A stretch of DNA of 22,484 nucleotides from RECG01 sp964444805 (GTDB lineage: Bacteria; Bacillota_I; Bacilli_A; Acholeplasmatales; Acholeplasmataceae): contig CAYUIK010000078.1 of assembly GCA_964444805.1 (NCBI GenBank), positions 1 through 22,484 of the forward strand. The letters are read 5' to 3'. This document shows, one piece after another, positions 8,217-16,746 of the stretch (position 1 is the first letter of the stretch; each line of letters starts with the position of its first letter). The notes under the pieces were generated by a model. The model had not been told where the DNA came from. It made no database searches and saw only the letters and a list, made by a program, of their open reading frames with translations. Made by a program: the position numbers and the translations under genes.

Positions 8217-9275
8217 ATGTTGCCAGAAGTCTATGAGAAACTGTTCCGTTTACCCGGGACGAGTGGGCACGAACATAGCGTCCGCGATTTCATGAAACAT
8301 GAAATGGCGAAGTATCCCTCGTTTTCGATTGAAACCGACCGACTCGGATCGATTTTTGCGATAAAAAAAGCGAAAACAAAAAATCCCAAAACGATCATGA
8401 TCGCCGGACATATGGATGAGGTCGGTCTCATGGTCGCACGCATCAAATCCAACGGAATGATTGAAATGCAGCCGACAGGCGGTCTGGTACCCGAGGTTTT
8501 AACCTCGCAAGTTCTCGACGTCTGGACCGAACAAGGACCAATCAAAGGTGTCGTTGGGGCGATACCGCCGCATCTTAAAGCGACACAGAAGCAAGCCATC
8601 GCCGATATGGTTCTTGATGTCGGAGCACGCTCTCGTGACGAAGCGAAATCGTTCGGTATACGACCGGGAGACATGATCGCTTTTGCTGATTTGTTTTTCC
8701 ATACGAAGGATAAAAAACGCGTAATTAGCAAAGCCGTCGATAACCGATACGGTTGTGGTCTAGCACTCGAAACGATCGCGCACTTTGATACGGTCGATTT
8801 GGCTTTCGATTTGGTCGTTGGCGCAACCGTTCAAGAAGAAGTGGGCCTAAGAGGCGCGATGACGAGCGTCGAAAAGTATGCCCCGGATATCTTTATCGCC
8901 TTAGACGCTTCGCCTTTGAACGACGCGATCGATGACGAAGCACCGGGAAAACTCGGTCAAGGCTTTCTTTTACGGATTTTTGATCCGCGCAATGTCATCC
9001 ATCAAGGGATCTTCAAATACTTGAGCGAATTGGCAAGTATGCATTCGATCACATATCAGTACTATACGTCAAAAGGCGGCACGGATGCCGCTCGCGCGCT
9101 CGACATGTTTTCAGGCATCCCGGCTACGACGATCGGCCTTCCTGCGCGCTACATTCACAGCACCGCCGCCATGATGGATCTAGATGATCTGAAGACATGT
9201 CGGAAGATGCTCTTTACCATGCTCGAGACGATCACGGGTGAACGAATAACCAAACTTAAGGAGGGTGAACGATGA
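8217..9275 (+). CDS. M42-family metallo-aminopeptidase
   Basis: Cytoplasmic dodecameric-type aminopeptidase (glutamyl aminopeptidase/deblocking aminopeptidase or FrvX/YsdC type). All expected metal-site residues are visible in the 352-residue product: His and Asp in GHMDEVG, the bridging Asp in KAVDNRYGCG, the catalytic Glu pair in VQEEVGLRG, Asp in ALDAS and the last His in IHSTAAM. Start ATG sits 5 bases after GGAGGTGAT. The stop codon overlaps the start of the aldo/keto reductase. Exact substrate preference (acidic or neutral N-terminal residue) cannot be read from sequence; an endoglucanase label sometimes given to this family should be disregarded. Confidence 0.93.
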   Translation: MLPEVYEKLFRLPGTSGHEHSVRDFMKHEMAKYPSFSIETDRLGSIFAIKKAKTKNPKTIMIAGHMDEVGLMVARIKSNGMIEMQPTGGLVPEVLTSQVLDVWTEQGPIKGVVGAIPPHLKATQKQAIADMVLDVGARSRDEAKSFGIRPGDMIAFADLFFHTKDKKRVISKAVDNRYGCGLALETIAHFDTVDLAFDLVVGATVQEEVGLRGAMTSVEKYAPDIFIALDASPLNDAIDDEAPGKLGQGFLLRIFDPRNVIHQGIFKYLSELASMHSITYQYYTSKGGTDAARALDMFSGIPATTIGLPARYIHSTAAMMDLDDLKTCRKMLFTMLETITGERITKLKEGER

Positions 9276-10129
9276 AAAAACTTAGAAATGGTGTCATGAT
9301 GCCGAAAATCGGTTTAGGTACATTCCGCATCATGGACCATGATGCGTGCGTGAACGCGGTCCAACACGCAATAGAAGTCGGTTATCGTCACATCGATACG
9401 GCACAAATGTATCAAAACGAAGCCTTCGTCGGTGAAGGAATCGCTTTATCGAAGGTCGATCGAAAAGACCTTTTCATTACGTCCAAACAACGCCACCATA
9501 TGCCACTCGAGGACGCTAAGCATGCCTTCGAAGAAACGCTTCAGAATCTCAAGACCGATTATTTGGACCTTTTTCTGATCCACTGGCCCAACCACGACAA
9601 AGAGATCAATCAGGAGACTTGGCGCTTTTTCGAAACGCTCTATGAACAAAAAAAGGTGCGCGCCATTGGCGTATCCAATTTCCAAAGACACCACATCCAA
9701 GACCTCTATGAAACGGCACATATCAAGCCTTTCGTCAATCAGGTCGAGCTCCATCCTGGATTGCCACAACTCGCACTCAAGCGTTATCTCGATTCCGAAG
9801 GCATTATGACGATATCCTACGGGCCGTTTATGAAAGGTGGCGTCTTCGAAGGGCATTATGCGGAAACCCTTCGAGATATCGCTTTAAAATATCATGCGAC
9901 CATCGCGCAAATCGTCATTGCTTGGGGATTGGCACGAGGCATCTTCATGATTCCGAAATCAGCGACAAACACACGAATCGAAGAGAACTTCAAGGCGAAA
10001 GATCTCGTGCTCGATTCGAGTGACATCATGCGCATCAACGCCTCATCACGAGGACAGCGCGTCTATACCGATCCCGACAACAGTCCTTGGGGAATCTATA
10101 AGTCCTATAAGACGAAAAAGAGCGTTTGA
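9272..10129 (+). CDS. Aldo/keto reductase
   Basis: NAD(P)H-dependent reductase with a TIM-barrel fold, 285 residues. The catalytic tetrad can be placed: Asp and Tyr in HIDTAQMYQNE, Lys in FITSKQ, His in LIHWPN. Further family landmarks are GLGTFR near the start, the cofactor-side VRAIGVSNF, and IPKSATNTRIEEN. It resembles the 2,5-diketo-gluconate/glyoxal reductase group common in Bacillota, but the substrate is not determinable. The start overlaps the M42 stop by four bases with AAGGAGGGTGA upstream, so the two are coupled. A terminator begins before its stop codon and ends this transcript. Confidence 0.94.
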   Translation: MKKLRNGVMMPKIGLGTFRIMDHDACVNAVQHAIEVGYRHIDTAQMYQNEAFVGEGIALSKVDRKDLFITSKQRHHMPLEDAKHAFEETLQNLKTDYLDLFLIHWPNHDKEINQETWRFFETLYEQKKVRAIGVSNFQRHHIQDLYETAHIKPFVNQVELHPGLPQLALKRYLDSEGIMTISYGPFMKGGVFEGHYAETLRDIALKYHATIAQIVIAWGLARGIFMIPKSATNTRIEENFKAKDLVLDSSDIMRINASSRGQRVYTDPDNSPWGIYKSYKTKKSV

Positions 10130-10144
10130 GCAACGCTCTTTTTA
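10118..10144 (+). terminator. Intrinsic terminator after the aldo/keto reductase
   Basis: Nine-base perfect stem AAGAGCGTT / AACGCTCTT with a 5-base loop that includes the stop codon, then a T-rich tail (TTTATT). Confidence 0.9.
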
Positions 10145-10174
10145 TTGAAATACGGTCAAACAATATGGTATGAT
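10145..10174 (+). promoter_or_regulatory. Promoter of the ECF-coaX-mutase-peptidase operon
   Basis: TTGAAA (10145-10150), 18 bases, TATGAT (10169-10174) with an extended TGG before the -10. It follows directly on the terminator of the previous operon. Confidence 0.75.
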
Positions 10175-10175
10175 A

Positions 10176-10203
10176 AGGGTACTTATGGGACCCTGATGGG
10201 CCT
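10176..10203 (+). other. Leader with small competing hairpins
   Basis: The short leader between the -10 box and the ribosome site contains AGGGT / ACCCT around a 9-base loop, and an alternative CCC-TGAT-GGG that would use part of the same bases. It also has a near-duplicate ATGGGACCCTG ATGGGCCTG. It is too short for any riboswitch class I know and may have no role. Confidence 0.3.
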
Positions 10204-10215
10204 GAAAAGGAGATT

Positions 10216-10989
10216 ATGATGAAAAAATCGGAAACTTTTGAACTCGTTCTAGCGGGATCGTTCACAGCGATCATTCTTTTGATGTCTTTGATTCCGCAGT
10301 TAGGATTCGTAACGGTACTACCAGGTGTCAGCGTTACCCTCGTGCACATTCCCACGTTGATCGGGATTTTTATTTTGTCGCGAAAATATGCGCTCATGCT
10401 CGGCCTGTTTTTTGGGGTTGGATCCTTTATTGCTTCCTTGTTGTATGCGGCAACACCCTTTGATTTCGCTTTCCAGTATCCTTGGATTTCGATCCTGCCG
10501 CGTATTCTCTTCGCCTTTGTGGCCTTCTACATCTTTAAAGGACTAAAAGCGTTTGAGAGCAACTTTAGACAAGGGCGCGTAATCATCTTTTCCACTGTTT
10601 CGATCGTAACACTATTTGCGCTTTATTACGGTATGCGTGCCGTCAGCACCAACACCGGGTGGAACTTTTCGGTGATTGCGCCGATTACACTTTTTCTAAG
10701 TGCCATGTTCTTGACCGCCTATTTCTATTTCATCATCAACAACAAGGGTGAAGAAGCGATCTATCCCTCTTCGTTCATCCTTGGCACGATGTCGCATACG
10801 ATCATCGTACTCGCCACCGTCGCCCTGTTCGCGCCGAGCGCCTTTTTTGAAACATTCGGACAAAACGAAAGCGTTCTCGGCATCATTTATGCGATCGCCA
10901 TCTCGAACGGATTGATCGAAGCGCTCGTCGCCGTATTCATCGGCACACCGATCATTTACGCCATAACACGCATGCGCCAACAAGCCTAA
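10216..10989 (+). CDS. ECF transporter S component, probable pantothenate (PanT-like)
   Basis: Integral membrane protein of 257 residues with about six to seven hydrophobic helices, starting with FELVLAGSFTAIILLMSLIPQ and the ECF S-type pattern of a small conserved first helix followed by HIPTLIGIFILSRKYALMLGLFFGVGSF. S components bind a vitamin and dock on the shared EcfT-EcfA-EcfA' energising module, which is not in this window. The gene sits 21 bases before coaX, so pantothenate is the most likely substrate; that is inference from context, and other vitamins are possible. It is longer than most S components (~190-210), with extra sequence in the second half. Two adjacent ATGs (10216, 10219) follow AAAAGGAG; the second has better spacing. 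Confidence 0.8.
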   Translation: MMKKSETFELVLAGSFTAIILLMSLIPQLGFVTVLPGVSVTLVHIPTLIGIFILSRKYALMLGLFFGVGSFIASLLYAATPFDFAFQYPWISILPRILFAFVAFYIFKGLKAFESNFRQGRVIIFSTVSIVTLFALYYGMRAVSTNTGWNFSVIAPITLFLSAMFLTAYFYFIINNKGEEAIYPSSFILGTMSHTIIVLATVALFAPSAFFETFGQNESVLGIIYAIAISNGLIEALVAVFIGTPIIYAITRMRQQA

Positions 10990-11010
10990 AAAAGGAAAAG
11001 AGGTTATACG

Positions 11011-11787
11011 ATGATCCTGCTCTTTGACGTTGGAAATACGAATATCAACATCGGCATCGTCACGAACGATCGGATAACGAAAACGTATCGATTAAATACC
11101 GAGGTCAATCGGTCGGCCGATGAATACTATATTCAGATCAAGCACCTGTTCGACCCCAGTGATGTTACGCGCATCGCCCTATCGAGCGTTGTCCCTCGTA
11201 TTACCGAAAAGCTCATCGATCTCAGTCGCCGGCATCTCGAAATAGAGCCACTTGTCGTCGGACCCGGTATCAAAACCGGCATCAAGATCCAAACCGATCA
11301 TCCGAAAGAAGTCGGAGCGGATCTGATTTGCGATGCGGTCGCGGTCATGAACAACGAGCGTCCAACGCTTGTCATCGACCTGGGAACTGCCAACAAATAC
11401 ATCTACGTCAAAAACAAGACCATTCTCGGTGCCATTATATCTCCGGGGGTTGCGCTGTCGATCAAAGCACTCGTCGGACATACAGCGCTCTTGCCGGATA
11501 TCGATATCGAAGTTCCGCGACGCGTCATGGGTACCAATACGATCGAATGCATGCAATCGGGTGTCACTTTCGGTGTCGCTGCTCAAGTGGATGGATTAAT
11601 CGATCGTATTGCTTTAGAGCGGCAGGAATCGTTTTCCGTCGTATTGACCGGAGGCTTGTCGGAACTGATCGAACCGCTCGTAACGAAAAACGTAGAAAGA
11701 GATGCCGATTTGCTTCTCAAAGGTCTTTTGGACATTTTGAAAAAGAATGAGAATGAGACATCTGCTTTCAGACGAACATATTCTTGA
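11011..11787 (+). CDS. coaX: Type III pantothenate kinase CoaX
   Basis: Phosphorylates pantothenate, the first step of coenzyme A synthesis, with an ASKHA-type fold. The 258-residue product has the phosphate-binding loop FDVGNTNINIGI at the N-terminus, ALSSVVPRITEKL, the pantothenate-site block GADLICDAVAVM, VIDLGTANKYIYV, the GAIISPGVALSIKAL loop and the second-domain TGGLS. Start ATG follows AGAGG at normal distance. It is preceded by the ECF S component and overlaps nothing, ending 17 bases before the phosphohexomutase start. Transport and kinase side by side give a pantothenate salvage module. Confidence 0.94.
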   Translation: MILLFDVGNTNINIGIVTNDRITKTYRLNTEVNRSADEYYIQIKHLFDPSDVTRIALSSVVPRITEKLIDLSRRHLEIEPLVVGPGIKTGIKIQTDHPKEVGADLICDAVAVMNNERPTLVIDLGTANKYIYVKNKTILGAIISPGVALSIKALVGHTALLPDIDIEVPRRVMGTNTIECMQSGVTFGVAAQVDGLIDRIALERQESFSVVLTGGLSELIEPLVTKNVERDADLLLKGLLDILKKNENETSAFRRTYS

Positions 11788-11804
11788 GGAAATGGGGAAA
11801 ACAT

Positions 11805-13478
11805 ATGGATTACCTGAAAACATATCAGCACTGGCTGAAACAAGAAAGCCTCGAAGAGACCATGAAAGAAGAACTCGAAAACATGGATGAGCCTTCCATT
11901 AAGGAAGCATTTTACCAAAATCTTTCCTTCGGTACGGGTGGACTCAGAGGTATCATGGGGGCTGGCACCAATCGCGTGAATCGTTTTACGATTCGGAAAG
12001 CGACCGCCGGATTCGCCAACTATATCCTTAAAAACAAAGATATGGGATGCGTCCCCATCAGTTATGACAACCGCAAGAATTCCAAAGCATTCGCCCACGA
12101 GGCGGCCATGGTTCTTGCCGCCAAGGGGATTGAAGCCTATTTATTTGAAGAACTCCGACCGACGCCCATGCTTTCATACGCCGTCCGTTATCTCCATGCC
12201 GCCGGTGGGATCATGATCACGGCGAGCCACAACCCCAAGGACTACAACGGATACAAAGTATACAACAGGACTGGGGCACAAATTGATCTGGCGGAATCGA
12301 AAGCGATTATTGCGGAAATCGAGAAGATCGAAGATCCCTTTAAGATCGCAGTATCGGACAATGAACGGATCCACGTCATCGGGGAAGAACTCGAAGAAAG
12401 CTATCTCGACAAGGTTAAAAACATCGCACTTGCTAAAGTCGAAAAGGAAGCGAAGATCGTCTATTCACCCTTGCATGGAACCGGAGGGACCGTTATATTG
12501 AAACTGCTCGAATCGTCGGGCTATCGGGTTTACCCCTATGAACCGCATATGTCCGCTGATCCGAACTTTTCGAACACGGACTCGTCCAATCCGGAAGACG
12601 AGATCGCCTTTGAAAAACCGATCGCATATGCCGAATCAATCGGCGCGGATATCATCATGCTAACCGACCCTGACGCCGACCGACTCGGCATCGCCGTCCG
12701 TCATAACGACCGATACGTCCTTCTAAGCGGTAATGAAACCGTCAGCATCATGCTCGATTACATACTCGAACAGAAAAAGAGAAAAGGCACGCTAACCTTG
12801 CCTGCTCATGTTTATCAGACGATCGTGACAACCGATCTGATCGATCGCATCGCCTCATCCTATGATGTATCCGTCATCCGGACGTTGACCGGCTTTAAAT
12901 TCATCGGTGAACAGATCGAAGCGAACGAAGGGAAAGCCGAATACGTCTTCGGATGTGAAGAGTCCTACGGATCCTTGATCGCACCATTCGTGCGCGACAA
13001 GGATGCCGTTCAGGCCGTTTATCTGCTCGCGGAAATCGTCAATTACTACAAAGCATCCAAAAAAACACTCGTTGACCACCTCGAAAACATGCACGAGCGT
13101 TTCGGTCATTACCTTGAAGAAACGATGAGTCTAACGTATCAAGGCATCGCCGGCAGCAAACGGATCGATCGGATCATGAACTATTTCAGAAACAACTTGC
13201 CGGATATCCAAGGCATCGAACTCATCGGCTACGATGACTACCAAAAAGGCGTCAGACGCTTTAACGATCGCGAGGAAACGATTGATCTACCCGCATCGAA
13301 CGTCCTCAAATACTATTATCAAGAAGGCACATGGATCGTATTGCGTCCGAGTGGAACGGAGCCCAAACTCAAGGTATATTTCGCTACATGCAAGAAAACC
13401 AAAGAAGATGCCAGCATCACGATCGAACGACTGAAACAGGTCGTGACCAAAATCATCGAATCACTAGGAGGCCAATGA
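11805..13478 (+). CDS. Alpha-D-phosphohexomutase (phosphoglucomutase/phosphomannomutase)
   Basis: Interconverts hexose 1- and 6-phosphates for sugar nucleotide and glycolipid synthesis. The 557-residue product matches the PgcA-type length and shows all four active-site elements: the N-terminal GTGGLRGIMGAGTNRVN, the phosphoserine loop IMITASHNPKDYNG, the Mg-binding DPDADRLGIAV, the sugar loop GCEESYG, and the C-terminal phosphate-binding RPSGTEPKLKVY. The start at 11805 (MDYLKTYQHWLKQ) follows GAGGAAATGGGGAA; an in-frame TTG at 11784 would overlap the coaX stop and is unlikely. Its TGA overlaps the first of two possible ATGs of the next gene. Glucose versus mannose specificity cannot be settled by eye. 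Confidence 0.94.
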   Translation: MDYLKTYQHWLKQESLEETMKEELENMDEPSIKEAFYQNLSFGTGGLRGIMGAGTNRVNRFTIRKATAGFANYILKNKDMGCVPISYDNRKNSKAFAHEAAMVLAAKGIEAYLFEELRPTPMLSYAVRYLHAAGGIMITASHNPKDYNGYKVYNRTGAQIDLAESKAIIAEIEKIEDPFKIAVSDNERIHVIGEELEESYLDKVKNIALAKVEKEAKIVYSPLHGTGGTVILKLLESSGYRVYPYEPHMSADPNFSNTDSSNPEDEIAFEKPIAYAESIGADIIMLTDPDADRLGIAVRHNDRYVLLSGNETVSIMLDYILEQKKRKGTLTLPAHVYQTIVTTDLIDRIASSYDVSVIRTLTGFKFIGEQIEANEGKAEYVFGCEESYGSLIAPFVRDKDAVQAVYLLAEIVNYYKASKKTLVDHLENMHERFGHYLEETMSLTYQGIAGSKRIDRIMNYFRNNLPDIQGIELIGYDDYQKGVRRFNDREETIDLPASNVLKYYYQEGTWIVLRPSGTEPKLKVYFATCKKTKEDASITIERLKQVVTKIIESLGGQ

Positions 13479-13480
13479 TC

Positions 13481-14731
13481 ATGACGTATACCAAAAGAAG
13501 AAACGACTATTTAAAACGTCTGCCCAAACGTTCCCTGTCGCTGTTTTTTTCCGGACGTGCTCCCAAACAGACGGTGGACCGCAGTTATCCCTTTTTTACC
13601 AATCGAAACTTTTTCTATCTGACTGGTCTGGAAATCGAGGATGCGACGCTCCTCCTTGTTAAAGGCGAAAAAAGTCAAAGCGCTTACCTTTTTGTCGAAG
13701 AACGAGATGCCTTTCGCACGCGCTGGGACGGACCCGTCCTGAGTTTCGACGCCGTTGCAGCGAAGAGCGGTGTCGAGCGCAGGCACGTCTATCGCAAAGA
13801 AGAACTGAAGAACCATATAAATCGCTTGTTGTCAACGACGAGACACGCTGTTTTCGGACCGCTCGAAAAGATCTTTTTCGACCTAGAGCGAAGCGAGGTC
13901 GACCAAGCGGACAGTATCGAATTATCGTTTTCCCGCTACATCCAGGATCACTATCCCTTCCTTGCCATCGAACGAAGCACCTATCTTCTCGCCGAAGCGC
14001 GCATGGTCAAAGATCAAGAAGAAATCGAGAGAACGAAACAGGCAATCGAAATTACGATGGATGCGTTGTCAAGCGCGGCATTACGTCTTAAAGACGGCCT
14101 GTATGAATATGAAGCGGAAGCCGAATTCAACCATGTGCTCGACTTGAAACAGCTCAAACCCGCCTTCGAAACGATCGTTGCTGCAGGGGGCCGAGCGACA
14201 ACACTCCACTATAGCGCGAACAATAAGCCCATGAAAGACGGTGACCTCGTACTCTTCGACCTCGGTGTACGCTACATGAACTACAATTCCGATATTTCCC
14301 GCGTTTTCCCCGTCTCGAAAACATTTACGAAGCGACAAAAAGCGATCTATGAGGTCGTCCTAGAGGCGAACAAGAAGACCATCGAATGGCTGAGGCCGGG
14401 CGTAACCTACAAAGAATTCAACGATTATGGGCGTAAGATCTTGATTGAAGGCGCAAAACGACTAAAACTGATCGAAGCCGATGAAGACATTCAAAAATAC
14501 TATTATCACAGTCTCGGACACTACCTCGGATTGAACGTCCATGACGTCGGTAATCACGACCTTGTTATTCCTGAAGGTGCGATCATTACGGTCGAACCGG
14601 GTCTCTACATCGCCGATGAGCAGATCGGAATTCGCATCGAGGATGACATTCTCATAACAAAAGACGGAACGATCAACCTTTCCGCCATGATTCCTAAAGA
14701 AATCAAAGATATCGAAGCCCTTTACAAATAG
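13481..14731 (+). CDS. M24B Xaa-Pro aminopeptidase (PepP-like)
   Basis: Aminopeptidase P, releasing an N-terminal residue that precedes proline. The product (about 416 residues) has the creatinase-like N-terminal domain (FYLTGLEIEDATLLLV) and a pita-bread catalytic domain. All five metal ligands are visible: the two Asp in LVLFDLGVRYMNYNSDISRV, His in HSLGHYLGLNVHDVGN, Glu in ITVEPGLYI and Glu in IRIEDDILIT. Two in-frame starts follow AGGAGG (13466-13471): ATG 13475 with only 3 bases spacing and overlapping the mutase stop, and ATG 13481 with 9 bases, which I prefer. Last gene of the ECF-coaX-mutase-peptidase run, ended by a strong terminator. Confidence 0.93.
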   Translation: MTYTKRRNDYLKRLPKRSLSLFFSGRAPKQTVDRSYPFFTNRNFFYLTGLEIEDATLLLVKGEKSQSAYLFVEERDAFRTRWDGPVLSFDAVAAKSGVERRHVYRKEELKNHINRLLSTTRHAVFGPLEKIFFDLERSEVDQADSIELSFSRYIQDHYPFLAIERSTYLLAEARMVKDQEEIERTKQAIEITMDALSSAALRLKDGLYEYEAEAEFNHVLDLKQLKPAFETIVAAGGRATTLHYSANNKPMKDGDLVLFDLGVRYMNYNSDISRVFPVSKTFTKRQKAIYEVVLEANKKTIEWLRPGVTYKEFNDYGRKILIEGAKRLKLIEADEDIQKYYYHSLGHYLGLNVHDVGNHDLVIPEGAIITVEPGLYIADEQIGIRIEDDILITKDGTINLSAMIPKEIKDIEALYK

Positions 14732-14753
14732 ACCCCGTTTCGGGGTTTTTTTT
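14732..14753 (+). terminator. Intrinsic terminator after the Xaa-Pro peptidase
   Basis: ACCCCG-TTT-CGGGGT followed by a run of seven T, directly after the stop codon. Confidence 0.95.
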
Positions 14754-14766
14754 GTAGTAACAACGA

Positions 14767-14796
14767 CCTGGCCGCCGCTAATATAGGTCAGGAGGG
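14767..14796 (+). promoter_or_regulatory. Possible ribosome-site-masking hairpin before the secreted-protein operon
   Basis: CCTGGCC (14767-14773) can pair with GGTCAGG (14786-14792), seven pairs including one G-U, and the second arm covers the first AGG of the ribosome site AGGAGGG. No convincing -35/-10 pair was found in the 49 bases between the preceding terminator and this gene (TAATAT at 14779-14784 is a weak -10 candidate inside the loop), so the true promoter and the role of the hairpin are open. Confidence 0.35.
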
Positions 14797-14802
14797 ATCA
14801 AT

Positions 14803-15426
14803 ATGAAGAAAATATCACTATTACTGATCATGTTTGGTTTATTGCTGTCATTAAAGACGATCCATGCGTCGAGCGACTACACGAGTTTCGAATCGATCGA
14901 ACTAGCAAGCGGTTCATTTTTAAGCGATTTCAGTTCATCGGATTATAAGCGTTACTACAAGAAGGTGAACAAACGAAGATTTATGGGTTGGCGTGTCCAT
15001 GAAGTAAACCGTAGTGTTAAGGTAACCTATATCACGGAGACACTTTTTTCTTACTATAACAATGGGTATACTCCAATCGATTACAAGTATCAGGTTGACT
15101 ACGAACAAACAAAAAAAGTCAGTCTTTCAGCAACCGGAACGGTTCGAGTCGAAACGAATAAGTCCACACCGGGATTTAAAAACAATCTCGACAGTTCACT
15201 CAAACTCTCCTCGACCTACCAGTCGCAGAGCAAAGAAAAGGAAAAGATCAATCTTGCGCTTAAAATCGATCCTGGGACGCAAGTCGATCTCTATATCTAT
15301 GGCGAAGGTAAGATTTCGAATGGCGTCGCCCAACGCTATATTTTCTGGTTTCGTGCCGATCGCGGGGGCTATGAGGTGTTCGTCGTGACGACACAATATC
15401 ATCGACTGGAAAAGTTCAAGATATGA
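14803..15426 (+). CDS. Secreted beta-rich protein, function unknown
   Basis: 207 residues with a classical signal peptide: MKK, hydrophobic core to about residue 17, likely cleavage after IHA (residue 22). No lipobox cysteine; the whole protein lacks Cys. The mature part is Ser/Thr/Tyr/Lys rich and reads as alternating beta strands, for example KKVSLSATGTVRVET and LKLSSTYQSQ followed by INLALKIDPGTQVDLYIYGEG. That layout, two amphipathic Ser/Thr-rich strands then a PGTxV strand, is faintly like ETX/MTX2 (aerolysin-type) pore-forming proteins. It is a weak impression, not an identification. AGGAGGG lies 6 bases before the ATG. Its stop overlaps the next gene's start (ATGA), so it heads a four-gene coupled unit with a membrane-anchored protein and an ABC transporter. 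Confidence 0.8.
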   Translation: MKKISLLLIMFGLLLSLKTIHASSDYTSFESIELASGSFLSDFSSSDYKRYYKKVNKRRFMGWRVHEVNRSVKVTYITETLFSYYNNGYTPIDYKYQVDYEQTKKVSLSATGTVRVETNKSTPGFKNNLDSSLKLSSTYQSQSKEKEKINLALKIDPGTQVDLYIYGEGKISNGVAQRYIFWFRADRGGYEVFVVTTQYHRLEKFKI

Positions 15427-16205
15427 AAACACTGTTTCTCGTATCGCTATTGGCGGTGACGATGGTCGTCATGGTACTCATGATCGATCGAAATGAAAAG
15501 CGTATCGACAAATTGATTACGGTCGATACGTTCTACAGTTTCCTTGCGAATCGGGAGATGTCCGGTACTTTTCACTTCTACGTATCGGACCTTGATAATC
15601 CCGTAACGGATCTCGATAGTTATCTACACGTTTACATAACGAATGCAAATGGCAGCAAGCGACTCGAGATCGACCTAGAGGATATCACGGTCCGGCATCA
15701 AGAGGAACACTTGCACGAACGCTACTGGAAGATTGACCTTTCCTTTGCCATTCCGAATCTAAGCGACGACTTCGTGATCGATTCGTGTTCGATTGTTCTA
15801 ACACTCATCGATCAATCGAGCATATCGCTCGATCTGGGTTCTGTTCACTTTCTTGTCGCAGAAAGTGAAGATCGGACCCTGGACTGGCAATCGCTTTATG
15901 GTGTCAAAGAAGAAAACGCCTTTCTTTCAAGAATCGATTCGATCCACCTTGAACTCAATGAGGATATCGCTTTGATCGAGGCACAATACGGCGTCGACTG
16001 CTACGCGATGATCGATCAAAGCGATCGTATGATCGTCTTAAATATTGAGAAAGATGCGCAATTGCTCTACAACATACCGGTAATCTTGCGCTATATCAAG
16101 GATTCGGTCGAACACGTCACGATCATCGAAAATTTCACGTATGTACTCGATTATCAAATACTTTTAGAAAGTGGGCCTTTGATCCATGTCTATGCCTTTG
16201 ATTGA
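15423..16205 (+). CDS. Membrane-anchored extracytoplasmic protein, function unknown
   Basis: 260 residues: one N-terminal hydrophobic helix (MKTLFLVSLLAVTMVVMVLM, then DRNEKRIDK) that would act as signal anchor or uncleaved signal, and a remainder predicted by its residue pattern to be mostly beta strand and strongly acidic, located outside the membrane. No lipobox and no family motif recognised. It overlaps the preceding secreted-protein gene by four bases and the following ABC ATPase gene by 20 bases, so production of all is coupled. A role as receptor, accessory or immunity-like subunit of the downstream transporter is inference only. Confidence 0.8.
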   Translation: MKTLFLVSLLAVTMVVMVLMIDRNEKRIDKLITVDTFYSFLANREMSGTFHFYVSDLDNPVTDLDSYLHVYITNANGSKRLEIDLEDITVRHQEEHLHERYWKIDLSFAIPNLSDDFVIDSCSIVLTLIDQSSISLDLGSVHFLVAESEDRTLDWQSLYGVKEENAFLSRIDSIHLELNEDIALIEAQYGVDCYAMIDQSDRMIVLNIEKDAQLLYNIPVILRYIKDSVEHVTIIENFTYVLDYQILLESGPLIHVYAFD

Positions 16206-16746
16206 ACTAAAAAAAGCAAGCAAAACCTATCTCGATCAATCGTTCGATCTCACCGTTGAAGAAGGCAAGTGTTTACTGATCAGCGGAAGAAACGGTGCCG
16301 GAAAATCGTCCTTGATCCATCTGATGATCGGCTTTACAAAGCCTGATTTCGGCATTGTATTACGCAAGAAAACGAAAATTGGTTATTTGCCGGAAGAGTT
16401 GATGTTGCCGCTATTCGTCAATACGATGACTTACTTGAAAACGATCGCTCGGATCAAACGAGGGAAAATCGATGAGATGCTCATATCCAACTTCAAGATC
16501 CCGATTTTCAAAAGTATCATCGAGCTTTCCAAGGGCAACAGACAAAAACTCGCGCTCGCCTCAACATTCATTGGCAATCCAAAGATCATAATACTCGATG
16601 AACCATTGACTGGTCTTGATGATGAAGCGAAGAACATGCTCATAGATAAGCTCTTCGTGCTCAAAGAAGAAGGGAAAGGAATCGTCGTCGCAACACATGA
16701 TCCTCGCTTCTTTTCCGATCTCTTCGATCGTCACATCGTTCTATGA
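16186..16746 (+). CDS. ABC transporter ATP-binding protein (short, export/bacteriocin-type)
   Basis: ATPase subunit of a two-component ABC-2-like transporter, 186 residues, shorter than the usual 210-240. Motifs: Walker A GRNGAGKS (34-41), a Q-loop region IGYLPEE in which Glu replaces Gln, signature ELSKGNRQKLALAS (113-126; LSKGN replaces LSGGQ), Walker B IIILDEPLTGLD (134-145) and the switch His in ATHD (171). The missing length is at the C-terminus, which stops soon after the H-loop. The start is uncertain: ATG 16186 or ATG 16192, both inside the end of the previous gene and with no strong ribosome site, which fits translational coupling. The stop overlaps the permease start (ATGA). Confidence 0.9.
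   Translation: MSMPLIELKKASKTYLDQSFDLTVEEGKCLLISGRNGAGKSSLIHLMIGFTKPDFGIVLRKKTKIGYLPEELMLPLFVNTMTYLKTIARIKRGKIDEMLISNFKIPIFKSIIELSKGNRQKLALASTFIGNPKIIILDEPLTGLDDEAKNMLIDKLFVLKEEGKGIVVATHDPRFFSDLFDRHIVL

Noticed and set aside
10176..10212. preQ1 or other small riboswitch before the ECF S component
   Set aside because: The short leader lacks the A-rich tail and conserved pseudoknot bases of preQ1-I, and no other known small class fits.
13331..13480. Long N-terminal extension of the Xaa-Pro peptidase
   Set aside because: It would overlap the conserved C-terminal end of the mutase gene by 150 bases; AGGAGG points to 13475/13481.
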